From positions 10,115-16,423 of the forward strand of contig PKYZ01000075.1 in the NCBI GenBank assembly GCA_003132865.1: a stretch of 6,309 nt of DNA, written 5' to 3'. The notes beneath the pieces were generated by a model that was given only the letters and a program-made list of their open reading frames with translations, was not told the origin of the DNA and made no database searches. The stretch is from Bryobacterales bacterium. Its GTDB lineage: Bacteria; Acidobacteriota; Terriglobia; Bryobacterales; Bryobacteraceae. The translations under genes and the position numbers were made by a program. Shown one piece after another: positions 1 to 5,989 of the stretch. The first letter of the stretch is position 1; each line of letters opens with the position of its first letter.

Positions 1-218
1 GGCTCGCCGCCTTGCCAGGCAATGATAACTTCCGGCGCGGAGTGCGCCTCGATGGTCTGGCGCACGTAGCTTTCCATCACCTCATCGGACATGCGGAAGT
101 TACTGCCGGGATAGAAAGACTCCTTGCCAAGAAAGAAGCAGTAAGCGCAATTGAGATTACAGGTTGCGCCCGTGGGCTTCGCCATCACGTGAAAGCACGG
201 ACGGGTTGCGGTTGGCAT
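1..218 (-). CDS. Anaerobic sulfatase-maturating enzyme (radical SAM), N-terminal part
   Basis: This is the first 72 codons of a radical-SAM formylglycine-generating enzyme (anSME); the rest lies beyond the left edge. The family oxidises the motif cysteine (or serine) of sulfatases to C-alpha-formylglycine in the cytoplasm, without oxygen. Read on the minus strand, the protein shows the segment H-V-M-A-K-P-T-G-A-T, then the cluster motif CxxxCxxC (Cys20, Cys24, Cys27; C-N-L-N-C-A-Y-C). Further on come M-S-D-E-V-M-E at about 43-49 and W-Q-G-G-E at the cut edge; the GGE segment contacts SAM in this superfamily. All of this matches known anSMEs. ATG at 218 is chosen because a GGAGG lies 11 bases upstream and the conserved HVM-KP segment is kept. 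An in-frame ATG at 185 has no ribosome binding site. The gene is divergent from a cysteine-type sulfatase, its obvious substrate. Identity is firm; substrate pairing is inference. Confidence 0.92.
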   Translation of the reverse strand, partial: MPTATRPCFHVMAKPTGATCNLNCAYCFFLGKESFYPGSNFRMSDEVMESYVRQTIEAHSAPEVIIAWQGGE

Positions 219-224
219 AGTGGG

Positions 225-282
225 GCAGGCCTCCAGGCCTGCGCGGGTTCTCCGGAACCCGCTCTCCGGCGAGCGAAGCTCG
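225..282. repeat. Array of three adjacent perfect hairpins
   Basis: Three perfect inverted repeats follow each other almost without gap. The first is GCAGGCCT-cc-AGGCCTGC (225-242, 8-bp stem). The second is GCGGGTTC-tccg-GAACCCGC (243-262, 8-bp stem). The third is CGAGC-gaa-GCTCG (270-282, 5-bp stem). No T tract follows on either strand, so these are not ordinary intrinsic terminators. Two readings are possible: a dispersed REP-like intergenic repeat that landed here, or a structured 5' leader of the anSME mRNA, whose predicted start point lies near 292. No second copy occurs in this window, so repeat-family status cannot be judged here. Confidence 0.75.
230..234 (-). promoter_or_regulatory. 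Ribosome binding site of the anSME gene, inside a palindrome
   Basis: GGAGG on the minus strand, 11 bases before the ATG at 218. It decides the start. It lies in the loop and inner stem of the perfect 8-bp palindrome at 225-242, so it may be partly hidden in the mRNA. Confidence 0.55.
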
Positions 283-298
283 TGTACTGCCTGGGATC

Positions 299-328
299 AG
301 CATAAACAGGTGTCGGCTAATTCGTCAA
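299..328 (-). promoter_or_regulatory. Candidate sigma70-like promoter for the anSME gene
   Basis: On the minus strand, TTGACG (328-323, five of six matches to TTGACA) is followed after 18 bases by TATGCT (304-299, four of six matches to TATAAT). Transcription would begin near 292, giving a leader of about 73 bases that contains all three hairpins at 225-282. This is a match to the general consensus only; promoter rules in the host phylum may differ. Confidence 0.4.
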
Positions 329-345
329 TGGGTAAGTAAAAAGAA

Positions 346-377
346 TTTACAATATTAATACCGTCGTAACCTAAAAT
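346..377 (+). promoter_or_regulatory. Weak candidate promoter for the sulfatase operon
   Basis: The stretch from about 330 to 380 is conspicuously AT-rich in a GC-rich window and is the natural place for the operon promoter. TTTACA (346-351) and TAAAAT (372-377) resemble -35 and -10 boxes, but the 20-base spacer is long. Alternatively TACAAT (348-353) is itself a good -10 box without a clear -35 box. I cannot choose between them from sequence alone. Confidence 0.22.
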
Positions 378-393
378 AGTCCTTGACCGGCTC

Positions 394-415
394 GCGCAAC
401 AGTGCTACTGTTCGC
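394..415. promoter_or_regulatory. Palindrome before the sulfatase ribosome binding site (operator or leader hairpin)
   Basis: AACAGT-gct-ACTGTT (398-412) is a perfect 6-bp inverted repeat with a 3-base centre. It can be lengthened by GCG/CGC (394-396 and 413-415) with one bulged C. It ends three bases before the GGGAGG ribosome binding site. Its symmetry and position suit a dimeric repressor operator or an mRNA hairpin that controls access to the ribosome binding site. No regulator gene is present in the window. Confidence 0.4.
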
Positions 416-417
416 AC

Positions 418-423
418 GGGAGG
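418..423 (+). promoter_or_regulatory. Ribosome binding site of the sulfatase gene
   Basis: GGGAGG lies four bases before the ATG at 428. It favours this ATG over the in-frame TTG at 383, which has no such site. Confidence 0.7.
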
Positions 424-427
424 ACAA

Positions 428-2938
428 ATGGAAGACGATTCGAGACAAGCACCCTCCGGCCCGGTGGAGCAGGCGGTTTCGCCTGCCGGCGAGCGCACCT
501 CGCCCGGCCTGGACCGCCGCAAGTTTATCGGCGCGCTGGGAGGAGCGGCTGCCGCCGCCGCATTTCTGGGGTCGCAAGGCGCTGCAGGCTCCGGCCAAGG
601 CGCCAACCCGCCACCCATCCTTTACCAGGACTCGTTTGGCGACATCGGGCCTGCTAATCCCGCGGCCCTCGCGGCGGGGATAGTGCCGCCGCCGGTGCCG
701 TCCCAGGCATCTGCCGCCGCCGGTAGCGGTACGACGTTCGTCACCCAGGGCTACGCGCAGCCGAATATCCTGATGATCATGGTGGATCAGATGGGAACGC
801 CGCGCTGGCTTCCGCAGGGCGGGCAAAACGCTATCGATCTCATCCTGCCGAACATCTCCGGTCTGCGAAAGACGTCCTGCGTTTTCCCGAACTACTTCCC
901 GGCGTGCAGCGCCTGCACGCCTTCCCGGGTTAGCATGCTGACGGGGCTTTACTCGCAGCAGACGTGCATGTTCAACACGCTGGAAAACCCGGGCGAACCT
1001 GAGTTGCTGGCCTATGCCGGGCCGCTGCCGCCGAACGGATCGGGAACCGGATTCCCGACGATTGGCAACGTTCTCTCAAACGTAGGGTATGACACGGTGT
1101 GGCTCGGCAAGTGGCACGCCTCCGCGACAGGCGCGAAGAACGACGGGGCGTTCAGCCCCGGGCCGGGCGATGCGAAGGGCTATGGGTTTAACGATACCCA
1201 CTGCATACCGACGAACACACCGACGCAATTCTACAACCCGCAGGGGCAGCCGTTGGCATACCCCTCCCCAGACGGCTCCGCGGCCAACGAGGGCTGCGGC
1301 GGCGGCCTCCTGGGGCCAGTGCCCGGCGATGGTTCGCCCCTTCTAAACGGGACCACCTACGTCTGCCGGGACTACGGACCGGCCTGCCCGGGCCTGACCT
1401 TCACCGACACGGGTTACCTAGCGCTTGGCGACGGCGGCATCGCTGACGCTTTTGGCACTTGGTTCTCCTACGCGCAACTGCACGTCACCAAGCCGTGGTT
1501 TTGCGCGGTGAGCTTCGTCAATCCCCACGACATGTCCGGTTTCCCCTACAGCTATGGGCTGGCGGGCATCGCGGATCCAAATGGCCTGGGTAATTTTAGC
1601 TACGCGTCTGCGGGGCTCGTCGGATATTGTCCTCCGTTCACGGACGGATATACCCCCGTGAAGCCTCAAGGTGTGGATGAGACGATCATGGCCATGCCCA
1701 GCCCTCTGCCGTACCCGCCGAACGGAGCGCCTCCCACCGGGCCAAACAATCCGCTCTGGAACAACCCCGACGACCCCTCCCAACAACCCTATGGTCCGAC
1801 TAACGACGTATACGGCAAGCCCACCCTGCAATGGGCCTATCAGCATAAGCAAGCCGTGGAGCTTGGCGCCGCGCTGAACCAGAATGCCTGGTTCACGTTC
1901 CTCAATCACTACCTGTGGATGCAGCGGAACGTGGACTATCAGATCGGTCGCGTTCTAACCGCGCTCAACAACCTGCCAAACACCATCATCATCTTTCTGT
2001 CCGATCACGGCGATTACGCAGGCTCGCATTCCATTCATGGGAAGGCGTGGGGGCTGTACGAAGAGTCCATCAACGCGCCGCTATACATCAAGTTCCCAGG
2101 CCAGTTGCGAAATCCTGTGCTGCAATATGCCTGCTCGAGCGTGGATATTCTCCCTTTCCTGTATTGGGCTGCGCTCGGGAACAACAGTTGGCGGTCGAGC
2201 GCCGGCGATCTGGTCGCATACCTGTGGAACCGCGAAGCGATAAACGATTTCGTCTTCAACCCAAGTCCCATACAGCGGCGGGCCTCCACCATCCCCTCCG
2301 CCGATCAGAGCTCCGGCAATCACAATAAGCTCCAGCCGTACGTTCTGCACACGACCGACGAGGGCTTCCTCCCGGTGACGGATCCTTCCGATCCAACCGG
2401 GAAAACGCTCGTGCCCAGCCATGCCATCGCGTTTCGCACGGTGGACGTCGCGCCCGGGGCTGTGGCTCCATACGGCGGCGGCAAGCTGGGGATGTACAGC
2501 TATTGGAACTACAGCCAGACGGGGGGCGTGCAGTGCGGCCCCAACTTTATCCTTCCGACCCAGCCCGACACGTGCGCCGTCCCGCCAGGCGGGTTGGGCC
2601 CGCAGTTTGAGTTCTATAACTATTCTCCAATTCAGCCCCAACCTCCGGACAACCTGCAACTGCCGACCCCAGTAGCAAGATACGGCGAAACCGGAAATCA
2701 GGTCCAGTTTGATTCGAGCGGTAACATGGCGGGGGTGTCGGGCATGTACCAGACGAATTTCGGATTGGCGAACGTGCAGAACGAGCTCTACACGTTCACC
2801 ACGTACAACGGCTCCCCTGCGCCACAATACATAATCGGCCCATCCGGCGCGTATAGCACCGCCTTGGCAACCTATCTGGCTTACGTGAAGGCGGCACAGG
2901 CGGGGCAGACTCCTGCGGAAACGACTTGGCAGAAATGA
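428..2938 (+). CDS. Tat-exported cysteine-type sulfatase
   Basis: An 836-residue sulfatase of the alkaline-phosphatase superfamily, hydrolysing a sulfate ester of unknown substrate. A twin-arginine signal is visible: R30-R31-K-F-I-G followed by an Ala/Gly-rich hydrophobic stretch to about 48. The catalytic parts are in order: metal-site segment N-I-L-M-I-M-V-D-Q (Asp120); formylglycine motif C-T-P-S-R-V-S-M-L-T-G with Cys163, an exact C-x-P-S-R-x-x-x-L-T-G; G-Y-D-T-x-x-x-G-K-W-H with Lys228 and His230; N-P-H-D with His367; S-D-H-G-D (Asp526, His527); and Lys539. All expected active-site residues appear present, so it should be active once modified. The VDQ and NPHD variants recall choline-sulfatase-like members, but the substrate cannot be read. 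It is long (most are about 450-600): the segment between Lys228 and Asp526, and about 300 residues after Lys539, are Pro/Gly/Asn-rich and carry several cysteines (259, 290, 313, 320, 569, 703, 716). It heads a three-gene operon and faces its likely activator, the anSME. Start chosen by the GGGAGG site. Confidence 0.93.
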   Translation: MEDDSRQAPSGPVEQAVSPAGERTSPGLDRRKFIGALGGAAAAAAFLGSQGAAGSGQGANPPPILYQDSFGDIGPANPAALAAGIVPPPVPSQASAAAGSGTTFVTQGYAQPNILMIMVDQMGTPRWLPQGGQNAIDLILPNISGLRKTSCVFPNYFPACSACTPSRVSMLTGLYSQQTCMFNTLENPGEPELLAYAGPLPPNGSGTGFPTIGNVLSNVGYDTVWLGKWHASATGAKNDGAFSPGPGDAKGYGFNDTHCIPTNTPTQFYNPQGQPLAYPSPDGSAANEGCGGGLLGPVPGDGSPLLNGTTYVCRDYGPACPGLTFTDTGYLALGDGGIADAFGTWFSYAQLHVTKPWFCAVSFVNPHDMSGFPYSYGLAGIADPNGLGNFSYASAGLVGYCPPFTDGYTPVKPQGVDETIMAMPSPLPYPPNGAPPTGPNNPLWNNPDDPSQQPYGPTNDVYGKPTLQWAYQHKQAVELGAALNQNAWFTFLNHYLWMQRNVDYQIGRVLTALNNLPNTIIIFLSDHGDYAGSHSIHGKAWGLYEESINAPLYIKFPGQLRNPVLQYACSSVDILPFLYWAALGNNSWRSSAGDLVAYLWNREAINDFVFNPSPIQRRASTIPSADQSSGNHNKLQPYVLHTTDEGFLPVTDPSDPTGKTLVPSHAIAFRTVDVAPGAVAPYGGGKLGMYSYWNYSQTGGVQCGPNFILPTQPDTCAVPPGGLGPQFEFYNYSPIQPQPPDNLQLPTPVARYGETGNQVQFDSSGNMAGVSGMYQTNFGLANVQNELYTFTTYNGSPAPQYIIGPSGAYSTALATYLAYVKAAQAGQTPAETTWQK

Positions 2939-2956
2939 CGGGGAGCAGCCCCAAGC

Positions 2957-2963
2957 GAGGTGA
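2957..2963 (+). promoter_or_regulatory. Ribosome binding site of the FG-GAP gene
   Basis: GAGGTGA lies just before the ATG at 2966 and decides for it over the in-frame GTG at 2960, which overlaps the site. The 27-base gap after the sulfatase stop also holds a small GGGG-agcag-CCCC hairpin (2940-2952), with no T tract, so it is not a terminator. Confidence 0.65.
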
Positions 2964-2965
2964 CT

Positions 2966-5131
2966 ATGAGAACAAACTCTGTCTTCACGGCATGCCTTCT
3001 AGCATGCCTGGCGAGTGTTGCTGTCGCCAGCGCGGCGGCACCCACTTTCTTCGCGCGGCGCGACTACGCGGACTTCGGCTTCAATCAAGTGGCTGTAGCC
3101 GACACGAACGGCGATGGAATTCCCGATGTGATTGAGCTGCTAGGTGGCGCCGTGCAGGTGCTGTTCGGTAACGGAAACGGCACCTTCCGGCAAGGACCAA
3201 CCGCCAACCTGGCGCTTGGATGGAGCTTCGCCACGGCAGACTTGAACGGAGATCATAAAGTCGACCTTGTCCTGGCTGGGAACCTGCTTGACGGCCCTTG
3301 GGGGATCGGCGTCTCGCTTGGCAACGGCGACGGCACCTTCCAACCTGCCGTCTTCTATCCGGCCGGTACGGACGCCAACACATACAATGTCGCCCTTGGG
3401 GACTTCAACGGCGACGGCATTACCGATGCTGCCACCGTAGGCGACAGCGGAATCTGGCTGTTTACCGGTAAGGGCGGTGGCGTATTCAATCCCGGAGTAC
3501 TCACTCCGTTTAACGGCGCTGGTCCGACGAACGCCAGTTACGTCGTTGCGGCGGACTTCCGCAAGAATGGCAAGATGGACCTCGTCGTCACAACGCCCAC
3601 CGGTTTTGCCGTACTGCTGGGCAATGGCAATGGCACGTTCCAGCCCCAGCAGAACTTCCCTAACCCCCAGAACCCGGGAACCCCATGCGGCTTCATCGTG
3701 GGCGCCGTCCGCACGGGCGGCTATCCGGCTATCGCCGCGAATTGCGCCTACCAGAACTACGTACCCCTCTACCTCGGGAACGGCGTCGGAGGCTTCTTAG
3801 GGCCCACCTACGTTTACTTGCCGGGAGGGGTAAGTGCCATCGCCGACGTGAATGGCGACGGCGTCCCGGATCTGCTCAACCCGTCCGTCTATGTGGCCCT
3901 TGGGGAAGGCAACGGCAAATTCAAGGCGCCCGTCTATTACCCGGCCGAACTCTCCGTCCAAACCTCCGGCGGCAATGTCGTTCCCGCCCATCTGCGGGGC
4001 CCCAACCTGGTGGATCTCGTAGTGCAGGGCACGGGCGCGGTTTCCGTGCTGTTGAACACGGGCAAAGGGGGCTTCGAGCATGGCCGCGGCTTCGAGGACG
4101 GCCTGTGGACAGCGCTGCCCGCCCCAGCCGGCTGCGCCGCGGCGGCCGATTACAACGGCGACGGCAAGCCCGACGTGGCCGTCAACACCTCGCAAGGCAT
4201 CTCCATCCTGCTAGGAACCGGCTCGGCCCTCGCGCCTTTCACAACGGGTACAGCCATCCCCTGGATCGATTCCGGTTGCGTGATCACGGCAGACCTGAAC
4301 GGGGATAAAATTCCCGACCTGATCGTGCCCGCGGGAGCCACCGTCAACGCCTATATCGGCAAGGGCGACGGCACGTTCACGCTGAAGAGTGAAACGCCGA
4401 TTTACACAACGGCGTGGTTTGTAGCGGTAGCCGATTTTAACCGGAACGGGAAGCTGGGGTTCGCTTCGAACTCGAACCTGTGGGCGCCGGGCAACGGGGA
4501 TGGAACTTTCCAAGCGCCGGTGCCGCTGGTGCCCAACACCCCGGTGGACGGGTTCAACTTTGTCGCCGCCGGCGATCTGAACGGCGACGGCTGGCCGGAC
4601 GTGGTGCTCACCAGCGGATCGGAAGGTTCCGCCCTCCTGTGGGTTTTGCTCAACAACCAGCACGGCGGATTCGACGTGCACACCATCCCCACTTGCCTAT
4701 TTCCTTTCACCACTCCCTGCGACCCCTCGGAGGTCATCATAGCGGATGTGAACGGAGACGGGAAACCGGATCTGGTGGTCGGGGAGACGTCACTCGGCGG
4801 CGTGACGGTTTACCTGGGCGACGGCAAAGGAGGATTCACCCAAAAGCAGGTACTCACGGACGCACTGGAATCGCCCGGGGCAGTCATGGTGGCGGACGTG
4901 AACGGGGACGGCATTCCGGATATCGGCCTGATGGAAGCCGGTACGCTGGGGATCTTCCTCGGCAAGGGCGACGGCACCTTCGCGGCGCCGTTTTACATAG
5001 GCGCGGGACCCAATCCCGGCGACATTGTGCCGGTGAATCTGCACGGGCAGCCGGCTGCGGCGGGCAAGCCGGACCTGGTTGCGCCGGACGGATCGGGCGG
5101 GGTCATAGTGCTGATCAACACTAGCAAATAG
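2966..5131 (+). CDS. Secreted FG-GAP/VCBS repeat protein, 14 units (two predicted seven-bladed propellers)
   Basis: A 721-residue protein with a Sec signal peptide (hydrophobic 6-21, likely cut near A-S-A at 21-23). The rest is 14 tandem FG-GAP/VCBS units of about 50 residues. The typical pattern is [VI]xxADxNGDGxPDxxV ... LGNGDGTFxxP. The first DxNGDG-type loop begins at Asp46 and the thirteenth at Asp644. Units 1, 2, 3, 6, 8, 9, 11, 12 and 13 keep a calcium-loop pattern D-x-N-G-D-x-x-x-D. Units 4 and 10 are altered, and 5, 7 and 14 have lost it. Such repeats fold as beta-propeller blades, as in integrin alpha chains, and bind calcium, ligands or proteins; no catalytic motif is seen. The mature N-terminus (P-T-F-F-A-R-R-D-Y) looks like the outer strand missing from unit 14, as expected for ring closure. 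No C-terminal anchor or sorting signal is visible, so it is probably periplasmic or released. It sits 27 bases after the sulfatase and is probably co-transcribed; a role as binding partner is inference. Confidence 0.9.
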   Translation: MRTNSVFTACLLACLASVAVASAAAPTFFARRDYADFGFNQVAVADTNGDGIPDVIELLGGAVQVLFGNGNGTFRQGPTANLALGWSFATADLNGDHKVDLVLAGNLLDGPWGIGVSLGNGDGTFQPAVFYPAGTDANTYNVALGDFNGDGITDAATVGDSGIWLFTGKGGGVFNPGVLTPFNGAGPTNASYVVAADFRKNGKMDLVVTTPTGFAVLLGNGNGTFQPQQNFPNPQNPGTPCGFIVGAVRTGGYPAIAANCAYQNYVPLYLGNGVGGFLGPTYVYLPGGVSAIADVNGDGVPDLLNPSVYVALGEGNGKFKAPVYYPAELSVQTSGGNVVPAHLRGPNLVDLVVQGTGAVSVLLNTGKGGFEHGRGFEDGLWTALPAPAGCAAAADYNGDGKPDVAVNTSQGISILLGTGSALAPFTTGTAIPWIDSGCVITADLNGDKIPDLIVPAGATVNAYIGKGDGTFTLKSETPIYTTAWFVAVADFNRNGKLGFASNSNLWAPGNGDGTFQAPVPLVPNTPVDGFNFVAAGDLNGDGWPDVVLTSGSEGSALLWVLLNNQHGGFDVHTIPTCLFPFTTPCDPSEVIIADVNGDGKPDLVVGETSLGGVTVYLGDGKGGFTQKQVLTDALESPGAVMVADVNGDGIPDIGLMEAGTLGIFLGKGDGTFAAPFYIGAGPNPGDIVPVNLHGQPAAAGKPDLVAPDGSGGVIVLINTSK

Positions 5132-5134
5132 GCC

Positions 5135-5989
5135 ATGCCATATCTGGTCAATGGGCAGCCCGTACCCGAGGAGTGGATCCGCGAGGAAGAGCAGCGCATC
5201 GGCCCCGACCTGCGGTTTAACGCTATCGCCGATGAAGCCGAACGGGCGCGACAATTGCGGATCGCCGCGCAACATTCGGCCATCGACCGCATGCTAGTGG
5301 AGCAAACGGCGGCCCAGGATCCGCGGCCCATCGATCCCCAGGCGGTCGAGCAAGAAGTGCAGCGGCAGAAGCAGGCCGGCAATGGCCGCACCGCGTCCGA
5401 CGATGGCTTGCTGCGGCAGTGGGTCGAGCTGCAGTTCCGCCTGCAACGTACGCATGCGGAGATGGTGGCGGGAGCGGCTCAGCCGGCGGCGCAGGAAGTC
5501 GAAGCTTTCTATGAGGCGAACCGGGAAAACTTCCGCAACCCGGAATCGTTTCAGGCCGCGCACATCGTGAAGCATGTCAACCCGGAGCATAGCGCGGAAG
5601 AGGCGCGTACAGGGATCGAAGCGGCGCTCGCGGAGTTGGAGGGTGGCCAGTCATTCGCCGAAGTCGCCGAACGCCACTCCGACTGCAAAGGCAACGGCGG
5701 CGATCTCGGGCGGTTCCCCGCCGGCCAAATGGTCCAAGAGTTCGAAGACGCTATCCGGGCCCTCGAACCGGGCCAGCGCACCGGCATCTTCAGCACACCC
5801 TACGGCTTCCACATCGCCGAGCTGCGCGCCAAGGTGGACGCCGGCGCAGCCAGCTTCGAAGAAGTGCGCGCGGATATCGAGCGCGTCCTCGCGTTACAGA
5901 ACCAGCACCAAGTCTATCTCCGCGCAGTCGCGGAGTTGCGCTCCCGCGCCGATATCCGTTGGGAGACTGCGGCACCCGCCGTCGGGTAA
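5135..5989 (+). CDS. Cytoplasmic parvulin-type peptidyl-prolyl cis-trans isomerase (SurA/PrsA/NifM-like)
   Basis: A 284-residue prolyl isomerase of the parvulin (PpiC/rotamase) family. Residues 1 to about 125 are a charged, probably helical N-terminal region opening with V-N-G-Q-P-V-P-E, like the start of SurA/PrsA-type proteins after their signal. The rotamase domain spans about 138-232. Its catalytic set resembles Pin1: His143 (A-A-H-I-V-K-H), Cys184 (S-D-C-K-G-N-G-G-D-L-G) and His226 (G-F-H-I), plus G-Q-M-V-Q-E-F-E-D-A. It should be active. The basic cluster Pin1 uses for phosphoserine is absent, so phosphate-directed action is unlikely. There is no signal peptide or membrane segment, so it should be cytoplasmic, unlike SurA and PrsA; size and location resemble NifM, the NifH maturation factor. 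It begins three bases after the FG-GAP stop with only a weak ribosome binding site, suggesting translational coupling. Its substrate may be the sulfatase or the propeller protein; this is inference. Confidence 0.9.
   Translation: MPYLVNGQPVPEEWIREEEQRIGPDLRFNAIADEAERARQLRIAAQHSAIDRMLVEQTAAQDPRPIDPQAVEQEVQRQKQAGNGRTASDDGLLRQWVELQFRLQRTHAEMVAGAAQPAAQEVEAFYEANRENFRNPESFQAAHIVKHVNPEHSAEEARTGIEAALAELEGGQSFAEVAERHSDCKGNGGDLGRFPAGQMVQEFEDAIRALEPGQRTGIFSTPYGFHIAELRAKVDAGAASFEEVRADIERVLALQNQHQVYLRAVAELRSRADIRWETAAPAVG

Noticed and set aside
12..305. Plus-strand ORF of 97 codons
   Set aside because: It runs antisense to the anSME gene and through the hairpin array; its protein resembles nothing known.
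383..411. Promoter TTGACC-N17-TACTGT
   Set aside because: The spacing fits, but transcription would begin at the ribosome binding site, leaving almost no leader. The -10 match is poor and overlaps the palindrome.
383..427. Start of the sulfatase at the upstream TTG (383)
   Set aside because: It has no ribosome binding site and would place the palindrome and GGGAGG inside the coding region. The ATG at 428 has a strong site.
2081..2827. Minus-strand ORF of 248 codons
   Set aside because: Antisense to the sulfatase C-terminal half; a long shadow frame typical of GC-rich DNA, with no recognisable domain.
2960..2965. Start of the FG-GAP protein at GTG 2960
   Set aside because: This GTG is part of the GAGGTGA ribosome binding site that serves the ATG at 2966.
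2993..3007. Lipobox-like L-L-A-C at residues 11-14 of the FG-GAP protein, suggesting a lipoprotein
   Set aside because: The hydrophobic stretch before Cys14 is too short and it continues past it to a normal A-S-A cleavage site, so secretion by signal peptidase I is likelier.
5974..5987. Hairpin ACCCG-ccgt-CGGGT at the end of the parvulin gene as terminator
   Set aside because: It overlaps the stop codon, has only a 5-bp stem and no T tract follows.
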